Shown here: positions 48,401 to 60,870 of the stretch, piece after piece
How positions within the stretch are numbered: position 1 is the first letter of the stretch
How the letters are laid out: every line of letters starts with the position of its first letter
NCBI GenBank assembly: GCA_003254925.1
Contig: QANZ01032026.1
Location: 1-64,000 of the forward strand
DNA from: Chamaecrista fasciculata
Lineage: Eukaryota; Streptophyta; Magnoliopsida; Fabales; Fabaceae
Length of the DNA: 64,000 nucleotides
Direction of reading: 5' to 3'
Made by a program: the position numbers and the translations under genes
Notes under the pieces: model-generated
Told to the model about the DNA's origin: nothing
The model's database searches: none
The model's input: only the letters and a program-made list of their open reading frames with translations

Positions 48401-50039
48401 AAGAAACCCATAACCCCTGCATTGCGCCTTACTTCCTGGACAGAAAGGGAAAAGAAGACCTTTTAATGATTACAGGTAAAACATCAAATGGAGTCCCACA
48501 AATCAACAATCATAATAAGAACCTTTATGGGATGGCTTATTTTGTTGCAAACCAGCTCACTTCCAAGACCAGCATTCACGTCTATTTGCATCTTCTCTCT
48601 TTTAGGAATTCTCTTTCCAGCAGGGTTCACAAAATTAGGAAAGGAAAATGGCACATTCAAGGAGAACTGATCATTGCAGCATACTAATTTCTGGGACCAA
48701 TTAATTTTAATTGATAAATTGGAACCCCCGTAAACCTGTTACAAGCACATTTTAAAAAAAAAATTATCAGAAGGAATAGATGTGGATCAGGAAATTGAAA
48801 ACAACCTTTAAAGTTTAAACACAGTCTTGTAATGTGACTACCTCTGGTATGTTTAAGGTAAATATATTGGGTTTGATAAAGCTTGCATCTTTAGCTCGGG
48901 TAGCATTTTCCTTATCGTTGTTGTCGTCCATGACAACCAGTTGAGTACTATATGATTTTCTGTGAACACTGACCTCAACACCTAGAATTGAACCCTGTTA
49001 GCCAAATTATATCAGAACACAAAATTTGCGATATATTTTAAAGGTTATCTGGAGATGATAAGTTTAATGACCAATAGAACAGGAAGCTCAATGGATGTTC
49101 TTGGTAAAGCTAGGAAACCATAAATATTAATAAAATATTTCTTTGGCCCTCCTGGAATCGAGAACATTTCCAGGACCATAGAAACAATAAACTATGAAAT
49201 ATCCAAAGGATGGAGCAAAACTTCATTCATTTTTCACACTTCATTTTAATACAAAAGAATAGAATTTTCCTCTCTTGATGAACGAAGGAGAAAAAGACAT
49301 TCTCTACTGTTTAGAGAAAGAGAAGTATACGTAGCTTGTAACCAGGGTATTATTAAAAGAAACAAAATTGGAGAACCATACTATCAGTTTCGTCGGTAAA
49401 AACAAGCTGAGAATCTTGAGATGTATTTTCAATACTTAATTAACTCCGGTGTCCCCCCAAATACTTAGACTCCTAGTTATTTAATAACTTCAAGAAAGTC
49501 AAACAATTTAGAAAGGAGGAACAAGATGACAGCTAAAATTATAGAAATCGAAAATTCTTCAACACACAAGAATTAGAAAGGGGGAAAGAAAAGAACAAGT
49601 AGTGGAGTTCAAGATTATAGAATAAAATGCATATAGAGGTAGCAAAACGCACCTGCTCGCCCATCGGAATTGCAAGGCGACAATCACAGATCCGGCTACC
49701 CATAACACAGTGGAGCCTCCAAACACCAGTAATGGAAATGAAAGCAGTATCCAAATAACAATCGGCTTGGAGCTCAATCCCACTCATCTGAAGCGGAATC
49801 AACGCCGGCGGGTCGCATCTTCCGTGAACATGGGGCTGATAACTGGGCATATCGGGATTATCGACGATTCCGGGATCATAGATCACAGCGTAAACCATGG
49901 GGGCGGTGGGAAGATGGGAATGAAGCGATTTATCCATGAATGTGGGTTTAGGCGGAGCCACCGCTCTGTCCTTGCCGAAGTATACACGCTTAGAGAGCTT
50001 GAGGCCATCATCAACCGCTCGGGCAAAATCCGAGGCCAT
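44505..50039 (-). CDS. von Willebrand factor A domain protein, inter-alpha-trypsin-inhibitor heavy-chain-like
   Basis: Thirteen exons give 757 residues: 50039-49653, 48994-48842, 48735-48523, 48435-48346, 48257-48141, 48052-47783, 47401-47248, 46996-46919, 46402-46299, 45833-45663, 45322-45248, 45135-45019 and 44849-44505. All junctions are GT-AG and phase-consistent. The N-terminal 320 residues resemble the VIT-type region of ITIH proteins. The vWA domain starts near 325 with a complete metal-site motif, DISGS from 331, then GGATN and LITDGS. The C-terminal 65 residues hold about 17 cysteines, many adjacent (CCC, CC). There is no signal peptide, so it is probably intracellular, unlike animal ITIH. 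The biochemical role in plants is unknown. Introns contain a (TA)n tract near 45380-45409. Matches my memory of At1g19110 and At1g72500. Confidence 0.93.
45380..45409. repeat. (TA)n microsatellite in an intron
   Basis: About fifteen TA units in the intron between exons 10 and 11 of the vWA gene. Confidence 0.9.
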
Positions 50040-50366
50040 CACAAAAATAAAAAAAGCCTAGGGTAAAGTGGAAGACGATGGCGATAAGAGTCTGATATCG
50101 GAGAGGTAGGAAGAGGAGGAATGGACGATCCTTTTCTTCTGTTGTGATTCGAATATGGAAGAATGTAATTGTAACGTTACCACCAAAGAGGAGAGAGAGA
50201 GAGAGACTTTGTGGTGTATGTGAGAGAGAGAAAGAGAGAGAGAGTGTGAACCTGTATTTTGTAATTGTAATGGCAATTGGCAAATTCTGGTTTCCGTTTG
50301 GGTTTTCTGAGTTTGAGAGAGAGAGGGTGGGGCCCGCTTTAGATTAGATATATCATAAAAAAATTA

Positions 50367-51871
50367 GGAGTGGATCCTCTCCCTTTGATATTCTCTCCCT
50401 TTCTCTCCCTTTACTTTAATCTTATCCATTAAAAGCATCTAATGATATGAGATGATGCCACGTCACTCCTACTCTCTTATTTTCTTTCAACTGAAGGTTG
50501 AAATCCACCGTGTACAGAATTTGTTTGCCGAATACACCCACACATATTTGCCATATCATTTTCTACCATTGAGCTTCACTTTAAGAAATTGTTCATTTTT
50601 TAGAAATTTTTTTTTAATTTATATTTTCTACTACTAGATATCTTTTAATTTATTGAAAATACATATGTATTATTATTTTTATCAATTGTATATAAAAATT
50701 GGGTAAATTACACTTTGGTATCATGTGGTTTGGTCATATATCACGGTACCCTGTGGTTTAAAAAATGACACTTTGGTATCTTGTGGTATTTTCCATTAAC
50801 ACTTTGATACCCTTTGGAACTATATTGTAATTTTAACCATAACAAATTTTGCAAAAATTACATATTGACCCCAATTTTTTAAAAAAAGTTTTCATTTTAA
50901 TCCCTAGATAATTTGTATTCAGGGACCTATTTATAATTTTCTAAAAATATTGGGGGTCAATATGTAATTATTACAAAATTTGTTATGGTTAAACTTATAA
51001 AATAGCTCTAAAAGGTACCAAAGTGTTAATGAAGAATACTACAGGGTGCCAAAGTGTCATTTTTTAAACCACAGGGTACAAAGTGAAATGTGACTAAACC
51101 ACAGAGTACCAAAGTTTAATTTACCCTAAAAAAATACATAACTATATACTTAATCTTAATTAAATCAAAGTTTTTTTAACAAATAATTCCAATTAAATGT
51201 CTTTATTAATAAAAATATAACTAAATTAATTATTTCATCAATATATACAAGTTAAAAAATATACATATTAAATAAATAGTTCAAATAAAAAAATAAAAAA
51301 TTTGAAAAAAAAAAAATTGGCCCTGCCAGACCTGATCTGGCCGAAACCGAAAGGTCTACTTTTAGGATCAATTTGACGTCATCTGCTGAGGGCTCTAACT
51401 AGATAGAGAAAGTGCTCTTCGAGAACAATAAGTAGCTCTAAACTCATCATGTTTGAACGTGAAACAAGCCATATTCAATTGTTGGGACCAAAATGGAACA
51501 TTTTGCAAACATTTAGGACCAATTTAAACATTTTAAAACATAATGGACCAAAATAAACATTAGAGCATACATTTAGGACCAAATTGATCCTTTAACCAAC
51601 TTATATTATAAAGTTCATGATGATGTTTAAGAACCTCACTATTGGGATTGGTGTGTTTTGCGATGGTTAAAAGTGTGGGAGGATTCAATTTAGAGAGGAA
51701 AGAAAAAGGCAAGCGTAGAATTGTGTAGAAGCAAGTGAAAGTGAGTGAAAAGATGTCTTTAACTATGGGCATTGTGACGTGGCAAATTTTGAATCCATTA
51801 GATACATTTAATGGACAAGATTTAAGTAAAGGGAGAGAGGTAGAGAATAGTAAAGGGAGATGATCCACTCC
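50367..51871. mobile_element. 1.5-kb non-autonomous DNA element with about 75-bp terminal inverted repeats
   Basis: The left end ggagtggatcctctccctt (50367 on) is matched in inverse by the right end aagggagatgatccactcc (to 51871). Similarity continues inward for about 75 bases on both sides. No transposase is visible. A type B foldback is nested at 50701-51126. The target duplication is unclear because both flanks are A-rich. Mutator-like origin is a guess from the long arms. Confidence 0.65.
50701..51126. repeat. Foldback/TIR element, type B, nested
   Basis: Starts gggtaaattacactttggta and ends ccaaagtttaatttaccc, with arms of 'ggtaccaaagtg' units. Same family as 9963-10527. It lies inside the larger TIR element. 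Confidence 0.75.
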
Positions 51872-52552
51872 CTAAAAACTCATAATCTCATGTATGGAGG
51901 TGTAATTACGAATGGGTCCCTCTTCTCTAAGAATCATCCATAGGGTATGGGTAGGGTATTATTATAATACCTGTACCCATACCCATACGTGAGCATATAT
52001 CAAAATTAATCTCTATACTTATATCTGTTGAGTAGTCTAATCCCCATATCTGAACCTGAACCTAAAAAAATTTTAAAATAAATTATTTTTGATAATATAA
52101 AATTTATATTTATCTAACTTTTTACATCTATAATTACTAAAAATTAAAAATAAATTATAAATATGAATGCATTAATAAAATATTTTATATTTATAAAAAC
52201 TTTAATATTTTTTCAATAAAAAATGTTAAAGTATTATATTTTTATATATAAAAATATATTTATTATTATTAATGAGTAAATGGGTAAGACGTATACGGGA
52301 TCCAAACCCATACTCATCGAGTTAGTTTTAGAATTCCGGTATTTTGACGATAGCTACTCTTCTCCCTCGCCATTTAAATTAAATAGTTTGCGTTTTAAAG
52401 GCACTTTTGATAACACAGGTTTTGCGTTTGTGCAACGCGAATTGCGACGCGTGTTATGCCTTGCCATGTCGGCAATTACACTCACAACTCATGCCCACAC
52501 CACAATGCACATTCATTCTTCTTCTACCCATTATTTATTTAATATATTTATA

Positions 52553-52956
52553 CTCCCTCCGTCCCTTTTTATCTGCTTTTTAAGGTTGTTGCACACAAAT
52601 TAATATAATGATTAAATCACAAAAGTTAATGTAAAATTTAAAATAAAAAGACTATATTACCCTTATTAAATTAGACTTAATTATATCATCAATTTAATGC
52701 TCATATTTCAAAAATTAAATTCCTCCAACTAATTTAAATACTCTCACAATTTTTTTATGAAACCTACTCCAATTGATTACTACAGAACCCCAAAATAATT
52801 CTCTACCAAAAGTCAAATTGTCCATTATGACTATAATATTAAATAGGGATAAAATGGTAAAAAAGTTCATTGATGACCTCTTGATTTCATAACAAAGCAG
52901 ATAAAAAGGGACAAAAAAAATTCTGCAATGAAGCAAATAAAAAGGGACGGAGGGAG
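52553..52956. mobile_element. Stowaway-type MITE
   Basis: The terminal inverted repeats ctccctccgtccc and gggacggagggag are the classic Stowaway (Tc1/mariner) ends, and both sides carry the TA target duplication (52551-52552 and 52957-52958). Length is 404 bp. Near the right end an internal second copy of the subterminal 'aagcagataaaaagggac' motif occurs. Confidence 0.92.
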
Positions 52957-53172
52957 TATTTATTTAGGTTGATTCCCATTCTCAATTATTTTCTTCCTAG
53001 TTCCTATTAATGCTTTTTAGTCATATAATTCAGCAACCGCCCAAAGTTGCTTTATTCAATTGATAACTCATTAATTTATTCATTATTCAAGATTTGCGCT
53101 TAATCCTTTCATATTTCTACCTTTTCGCTTTCATCTATTATTAATAACAAACATTTGTATATCCAAACTGTA

Positions 53173-53220
53173 GAATGAATGGAACCTTTTTTTTTTAGTA
53201 CAAAGAATGAATGATACCTT
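53173..53220. repeat. Micro-insertion with T-tract, 16-bp imperfect direct repeats
   Basis: gaatgaatggaacctt (53173-53188) recurs as gaatgaatgatacctt (53205-53220) around a T run followed by agtacaaa. Confidence 0.5.
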
Positions 53221-54116
53221 AAGAAGATTATTATCATTTGTTACTTTCAGATTTTATGTGTAAGATTATTATTATTATTATTATTGTTTTTTTCTTTTTA
53301 CAGATTTGAAGACCCTTATTTTATAAGATGTTTTGAAAGCAATATCCATATTTAAAATTGTCGTGTAATTATTTACACTTATGTTTGTTAACATATTTTG
53401 TCCAACATTATTACATAATCAATTTCTTAAAGTTCTATATGAATAAAAAAACGAGTTAATGTTTTATTAAAAAAAAAACGACTTGTACACTGTTTTGCTC
53501 AACAATTCATTCAATTGGCAACATTATTACATATTTACATTATCAATTTCTTAAAGTTCTATATGAATTAAAAAAAAAACGAGTTACTGTACACTGTTTT
53601 GGTGAACAATTCATTCAATTGGCAAAAAGGAAATTTTATAGAGAGATAAATAATTTAAGCTATCTATTTTTTAACCATGGAATTTAACTTTTTCAATCTC
53701 AAAATTTATGTGATATTTTTTTTATTTGTAAAGTACAAATTTCAAAAGTTGAAAAATTGGATCAATAACCTAAATTAATTACTTCTCCAAAGTCTTACCT
53801 TTGGGAAAATTAAGTTTTGAACCACTAAAATGTTTTGAGTTAAAAGTGTTGATTTAATCTTCCAAGAGTATTGAAGTTAGAATAAATCATTTAATATAGT
53901 TAATATTTTATTTCCTTCCAACTTCTCATTTGGAATATATACCATTTGATTGCAAAATTGGATGCTAAGATAACTCCACGTTCTTGTGGGTTGGCAATGG
54001 CATGGCCCAACTTGAAAGTAGAGAATCCAAGTGTGAAGTAAAGTAAAGAATAGTGGAATTCAAAATTGGAGGTCAAATCATCTGAAACAAAATATATTTT
54101 ATTGAAAATGTATATA

Positions 54117-54293
54117 TCTTATATTATATGGCTCTAGCCCTTTCTGGTCGTCCACATTTTAAAACTATAGTACAAAATTAATAATAAGAGGAAAATTATT
54201 ATTTGATCCCTTCTTTTTTACTGAGTTAATGATTTAATCCCTTATTTATTTTACATACATATTTGCGTGCCCCTTAGGGCACACAGCCTCAAG
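54117..54293 (+). mobile_element. Miniature Helitron, diverged copy
   Basis: Begins TCTTATATTATATGGCTC after an A and is closely similar to 34056-34234 throughout. The terminal hairpin is damaged (gcgtgccc and gggcacac) and CTAG has become CAAG, so this copy looks older. Confidence 0.75.
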
Positions 54294-54312
54294 TCTATAT
54301 TATTGAAGCACT

Positions 54313-54363
54313 AACTATCCATCTCCCTTTTATTAAAGAAAAAAATAAAACTATCCATCTCCC
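54313..54363. repeat. Micro-insertion with A-rich body, perfect 15-bp direct repeats
   Basis: The 15-mer aactatccatctccc occurs at 54313-54327 and 54349-54363. The 21 bases between are A/T-rich, ending in aaaaaaataa. Confidence 0.65.
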
Positions 54364-54994
54364 ATACTAATACATCAACTGCCGGCCCTTCTTCATTGTG
54401 CGCTTAACTATTTAACGATGTTACTAGTGCTTGGTGTTAGTGGTGGTGCCCATATTTTTTTTCCCCCTCTTGATCACGTCACACATAATCTAAGTTTCAA
54501 CTATAATTAAGTAACATCTTAAATCTTGAATCAAAATCATTTATTTTTCCTGAAAAAAGTATAAATAATGTTTTTCAGTACTACAAAAAAATACAATAAT
54601 TAACTTTCGTATTGTTAGATAGACCGTATCTTTCTGTCCTATTGTCTTGAGGTACTAGCAGCAACTCCCAGTGACAATCTACAGATGCTTTTGCGCTGCA
54701 ACTTCATCTTCAAAAGTTTTTCCTACCTTGAATCCAAAGGGCAGTATTTAATCATGTATTACATAATCACCTAACACAGATCCCACAAGACACATCTTAG
54801 TGGTCAATGTCACATGAACCCACATGTCTCCGAACTATACAGCTTGCAATCTCTAACCTGATCAGCTCAAAGTTCAACTCTGAACTTTTCATTCATCCTA
54901 TGACTTTTTTCCAAAGCCAAGGAGTGGCTGTAACTCTGAACTTCTAAATGCCCACCACCATATATTATTCTACACTCACCAGCATCATCTGATT

Positions 54995-57900
54995 CTACAT
55001 TTGTGCAAACATCAATTCATTCCATGTATCGGGAACACCAGGCAAACACCAGTGTAGGCAATCCTGCACGCCAGCCTGGGCTGTCATGCTGAATCGTGAT
55101 ATATGACCCTCATCCCTAAGTTGTGAAAGAGCCGTTATGTCCAAGAGTTTTACCCCTGTCCCCTTCACGGCATGTGCTGCATTTTGATCTGTGGACTCCT
55201 CATCTAATATTTCCTTTCCTACTGACATTGGTTTAGTGTTGTCGCAACTGCCTCCAGTGTTCCAATCCCCACCGACAAAATGCCGGGGGGAGATGGTCCG
55301 AAAGAATGCCTTTAGACCCGGATATTTTGGAAGCTGTGAATTCACCCAACTAACAACACTGTGAATAGTCAGATTCTTGGCACCCCAAATCACTGCTATT
55401 TTCCTATCTGTATTTGGCACACCACCAACATGCATCACCCATCGATTAGCCTTGAGCTTTCCTCGATTCCAGTGGTGGCCTGTGTTGAGAACTAGGACAT
55501 CAAATTTGTGAATAAATTCGCGTAAGAATGCTGGCGGCCGGTCAAGGTGCATGGCATAATCGGTGTTAGGATTATTCACATCAATAGGTTCAACATCACA
55601 GAGACTTGCTGACCAGTAGTACAGGATGGTGGTATTGGTGCTTAGGAATCGGAAAGCCCACCCATTAGGACGGGCAGCCCCATCAGTTACAATCAACCCA
55701 TACTCCTTCCCCACATCTTCCACATCAAGTGTCTCATTGCCACCAGTGATCATGCACATTAAAGACTGGAACTGCTGCCGACCCAATGAATCCCCAACAA
55801 AAGCCAGAGTTTTGTTTTGCATCCTGAAGAAACCAACATTACCATCAATTTGCCTTACATCTACAAGATATTTTATCTATTGCATCCAAAAGCTTCAGCG
55901 AATGTAAGATAAAATTCATTCATGGAAAAACTTGAGCACAACTTTTCCTTAAAATCATAGGAAACTAAAAGAAAAAGGCTTCCAACACAGCATTATTGTG
56001 TGACCTTAACACAAAAGCTGACCCTATTTTCGGTCCTTTGGGGTGCTACCTATGGATCAATTATTTTAAGTGGGCCTATGGGCATTATTAGGAAGTTATG
56101 AATAGGTGAAATGTGGACTTTAACAATTACAAAAAAGTACAACCTATATATATGACTTGAAAGAACAATACCTTCTCAGAAACTTAGATCCTTCAAATTG
56201 CTCCATTTGACAATCTTTTGGTTCCCATCGAAGATTCTCGTATGCAAAATCTGTGCGCTGTGTCAAACGGCAAGCCCACATACCTGAGAGCCATTGCTTG
56301 CAACCAAATCCTGAATACAAAGGCCGGTTGTTGTCTGGAACCCATTTTCCTTTTGCATAATTACAGGCTGGAGAAGGGGTCAGCCAAAGAACAATCATTA
56401 CTTAACAGTACTTAGAAAAAGATAGTTCACAAGTCCAACATTTGTGTATGAAATCATCCTTGCTGCTGACGAATGATGATTCAATCTTTATAATATATAA
56501 TTGATCCAAGAAATATAACAATATGGAAATCATTTGCATTTCTGAAATCTTATCTAATATGAGAAATATATGATACATCTCATTTGTTTACTACAGAGGC
56601 TCAAAATGAGGATAATAAAAATAGTTCATGAAATCACCCTTACTAGCACAGCTAATAAATTCAGTGGCAATTTTACTATCCCAATTTAAGACCATGGGTA
56701 TATGTGTAAGTTTCAAGTTTGCTCTCAAGACACCTGCTTAAAATAATGATTACGTGCTATGTAGTAGGCTGCCACAAAACTAACAAACAAATGAAATGGT
56801 ACTAAAATCAAGATAATGACATCTTTATGGTTTAGAGCATGGTATGTAATAATGTAAACAACCAAATAAGTTGAACATTTTAGGAACTTGGTAGATAAAC
56901 AATAGATTAATATGTTGAATAAAAAACCATCTGCCTTTATGTTCTGTAACATAATTCCAACAATAGTTTTCTTTTCTATTAATTGAAGCTTTTCTATGGT
57001 GATTAAGTTGAAGCTACAAAACCTTTTGCAGTTTCTCCATTTTCTGATGGTTTCCTCCGCTCTTCTCGATGCCTTTCTTTATCTATTTTTGTAGAACTGG
57101 AAAGACTTTGTACATCTTGGATGTTCCCAGCTTCCAGGACTCTTTTGTGTTCATTTTCTTTGTCTGATGTCGTCGAGCTAATTTCTACACCGTCACAGTG
57201 AAAGAGAAGGTTTAAGATTCAGCATGGCAATAACAAATTAACACGCATTTAGAGGGATGGGAGAAGGGACAAGAAGATTATGAGCTAGCTGCTAATGGTT
57301 GTACTGCTACAAGGATGTTATAGACTGACCCTTATTTCATGCGATATTAGAACAAATAGGAGAAGGAACACGACGATTATATGCTATCTATATCATAATA
57401 TTATATTCAAATTAACCCTACTAACTGGGCGTACCACAAAGATAGGAACAACAACTTGATCAAATAGCAAAGGACAAGATAAGCATAACATCAGTGACAT
57501 AAATAGGTCAAAAAATGAAAATGCTCAGTTGACAAAGATGCCACCAAATGAAGCATTATGATGTGATCCCAATTTCTAAACCTTTAAACCAGAGAGAATA
57601 ATAATAAGGAGTGTCTTATGTTCTGTCTGTGAAATAGTTCGAGTATTACTTTCATCTATGCTCCTTCTAGTAGAGCTTTCTGCAGAAACTGTCTGAGATG
57701 CTACATTTAACTTCAGTTCCTTTTGCTTATTGATGGGTTGTTTCTCTGCCAACGTAGATCCATCTTTACCTACTTGTACATGTGAATCTGATGCTGGCAG
57801 GTTGACTTCAGGTTTACTTATTGAAAGATCTACAGTACATACAGAACCACCAATGAAAACAAACTATTTATTAAAATGCATGCTTTTTTACCTATTGTAA

Positions 57901-58281
57901 ACTTAAAGCTTGGAGTACTATGTGATATCAAGATACTAAAGATGTATGTCCACGTGAACCATTTCTTTAGGACAATATATGTTAAGATTATCTTATTTTA
58001 AGCAGACCATGTAAAGTCAGAACTCAGAAAGAATGCTCATTCAGTATTAATACATGCTTCTAGAATAACTAACTGATATTGCCATGTCTGAGAATATCAT
58101 CATAAACCAAAAGAATTATACAAGTAGAACCTGAAGATAGCTGCACTTGTGTTTGAGGAGGAAGAAAGGCAGTAAGACCAGGGGTTTTCTCCCAGGTCCA
58201 TATAAGGATGGTCGTGGACAGAAGAACGATGGTAATAAGTGAAAGTTCTTTACCCTTCAATCCATTTAAACCTCCCTTCAT
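54995..58281 (-). CDS. Trichome birefringence-like (TBL14/15/16-type) protein
   Basis: A Golgi type II membrane protein of the TBL/DUF231 family; characterised members O-acetylate wall polysaccharides, but the substrate of this subgroup is not known to me. Five coding exons, 58281-58131, 57829-57650, 57184-57023, 56367-56172 and 55823-54995, give 505 residues. A short cytosolic tail precedes a TM segment at about 13-31. A variable stem of about 130 polar residues follows, then the TBL domain CNYAKGKWV, the esterase motif GDS at 240-242 ([10 protein letters not shown]), and the DxxH motif at 484-487 in [15 protein letters not shown]. The donor of the second exon (GAAA|GTAATA at 57650) is the least certain; a GTAAAG donor 5' of it would also keep phase. 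The ATG lies three bases after a splice acceptor; the 5' UTR exon is near 60542-60870. Confidence 0.9.
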
Positions 58282-60870
58282 CCTGCATACAAAAAAAGTC
58301 TTGAATTTCAGGTCCAATAAGCCAAAAATCTATGAAACTGATAAATTTGCTCATCTAGAAGACTAGACAATGCCAAAAAAAAAACATACAGTAGGAATGT
58401 GTTATCAACATCAACCATCAAATCGATATCAATAGCCAAAGTACTCAAGATAAGAATGTCAAGATAGCCAAAGTACTTTAGATACTTTGGACATAGTTCA
58501 TGATCAACCCTTAATCCTCCTCCCAAATCTCTAGTACTTAAATTAGCAAAATCAATAGCCAAAGTATATGAATTCATTTATATTCTTCATTTTACATAAT
58601 ACTATCTTGTTACTTTCTTATATTAAAGTATCCAAACTCCATACCATGCCATGAAACTCATTGTGAAGATTTGTATTTTATGGAAATTCTTATGCTTTTG
58701 TAGGTTATATACATGACTGGAAGGAGGGAACATCCTTCTCAGCAGAAGGCAAAAAGAAGGGGATCTGCTACCATATCTTTCCAAGACATTCAGAAGCAAT
58801 TTGGAAACCAAACCTGATTTCTCTTTCCCCACCATCTCAAGAATAAGCATAAAGACTAGGATCTAAATTCCCAATTTGTAGCAACAGGTTTAAATTATAA
58901 CAGATTATGGACTAGCTCACTTGCTTTGTTTTTGTCCTATTTTGATGACCTCAAGTTTGAAACTCAGACAAGTTTTTAAATAAAATGTTGATCATTTGCT
59001 ATAAATGGTAGTGTTGTGTTATCTAACCCATTCTGTTTTATTTTTTTTTTTCTTGTTAATGATTGTTTCACTTTACTATCTCCAAAACTCCCAATTAAAT
59101 TCTTAAGATATCTAATGAAGAAAACATCTGAGAAGCCTAGTATATTTAATTACATCATCCTTAATTCTATTTCTTGTTTTTACAGAATGTTTTGAATTGA
59201 GTAATAACCAACAAATTTTTTTTTTTATATAAGAAAAGAAACTTTCATTAAAATGCAGAATCAGCCAATAATACACTCACTAGCTCATCAGATGGTGTCC
59301 CCAATCAAAACTGATTTGTTAGTGTTTTGGTCTTACAAAACGCAGCCAATGCATGAGCTGCTATATTGGCCTTACGAGGGCACCACACAAAATGCAAGCA
59401 AGAAAAGTTTAAACTTATGTTCTTAATCTCAGATAAACTATTAGCCACATAACTCATCCCACTAGCACAACTATTTAAGTCATCAATAAGGATCTTAGCT
59501 TCACTTTCAATTAACACCTTCTGCAACTGTAGCTTGACAGCAAGCACCACCGCATCCCTAATTTCCAAATAACCAACAAGTTAAGTAGCTGTCATCACAG
59601 ATCTGTTACCCATGATACTAAGATTTTGCAATAGGATCTATATAAATATTTAGGAGGAGGGTTAGAATATATGATATATATATAATATGTATTATCACGA
59701 GGCTTCTTTAATTTATCATGTTATATCATATACAGTATTATTATTAATAGTACCTCCTCCACAAATATTCTAGACTTAGCTATGTTGCCCACTGCAACAT
59801 GACAAAAGCTGATTATTGTGTTATATAACGTGTAGACTTTGTAGTTTTCTTTGGTTCTATCTTAGTTCATGTGGGGATCCTTCCTTATTTTAACTGATTC
59901 TACAATTCTCTGAGTCATAATGGTGCTTGGTCCCGTCAAAAACTTTAAACAACTTAACATATGCTCTATGGTGGAGGAAAACAAGGATTTTAACCGCAGA
60001 TTCATTTAGATATGTAAAGCTTTGAACCCAATAATGGTCCAACATATCATAATGCTAAGAGCAGCCAATACTGTCAAAGCCTAATGCTTGTCACTCAAAC
60101 ACTTAATTCCAACCCTCTTCTGCGCACAAATTCGGCATTTAGTCAAACACAGTGAATCATAGTCGTAAAAGCAGATTTAGCACACATACAAAGACACGTA
60201 ATCGGCAAAGATTAGCACACTTACAAAGACACGCAAAGGGTTCTAATTTCATGCTTAATTCAACAATTTGTCTCGGTTTCAAAAGCTGCGTAAATCATTT
60301 TAGGAAGCAAATACTACATATGCACAGGAAACCTATAATAATAACTTAAAGAAGATTTAAACAAAAAAAAAAACAAAGAAAAACATATCGATTTTCTAAG
60401 TTCATTGGCTAGCTATCTATTCTATCGTAAACAGGCATAAATTCAATGACCAGGCTTCCCGATTGAAAATAACAACGGATCTGGGCGCTCAGAAGAAACA
60501 CCTTAATTAGCTGCCAAATGCAGGAAGAAGAAGCGATGTTACCTGATTCAGATATAAAACCAGCAACTTGCTGAAACTTGGAGAAACTAGAAACCCCACC
60601 CGGACGAGAAGCTCTGTGTTCCAAAAAGAAGTGTTGGTAAATCTAGAACAAGAAACAATGTTGGCACGATCAAAGAATTACCAAATGGGGAAGGATGGCA
60701 TAAATATAGAAAAAGAAAGTAAGAAACCTGAATAAATCAAGGGAGAAAGAGGGTCGAAGAATTCCAGAAAATGAAATCTTGAAGAAGATAGACGAAGTGG
60801 GCAGAATAGCGGAGATCGCGGCCGAGTGAGATTCATCAATTAAAAATGAAAAAAGGACCACCGAATGCAT
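58282..60870 (-). other. 5' UTR exon and long 5' UTR intron of the TBL gene
   Basis: An acceptor TGTATGCAG ends at 58283 just before the start codon. A donor ATCAG|GTAAC at about 60541 and GC-richer sequence up to 60870 suggest a leader exon and an intron of about 2.2 kb. The intron carries the LINE insertion at 59215-59567. Additional leader exons cannot be excluded. Confidence 0.5.
59203..59579 (-). mobile_element. 5'-truncated L1-type LINE (RNase H end) with 12-bp TSD
   Basis: The 12-mer aataaccaacaa flanks the insertion perfectly at 59203-59214 and 59568-59579. On the minus strand the 353-bp insert encodes a fragment of the RNase H-like (RVT_3) domain found at the C-terminus of plant LINEs: VLIESEAKILIDDLN, then FVWCPRKANIAAHALA, followed by a stop, a short 3' UTR and a poly(A) tail. 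It is open over most of its length, which suggests a fairly recent insertion. Confidence 0.88.

Larger units (their letters stand above)
50040..54994. other. Repeat-filled spacer between the vWA and TBL genes
   Basis: The first about 300 bases are the vWA 5' UTR and promoter, with a GA/CT-rich tract (50190-50330). The rest holds a 1.5-kb TIR element with a nested foldback, a Stowaway MITE, micro-insertions and a Helitron, listed separately. The 54300-54990 part includes the probable TBL 3' UTR. Confidence 0.65.
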
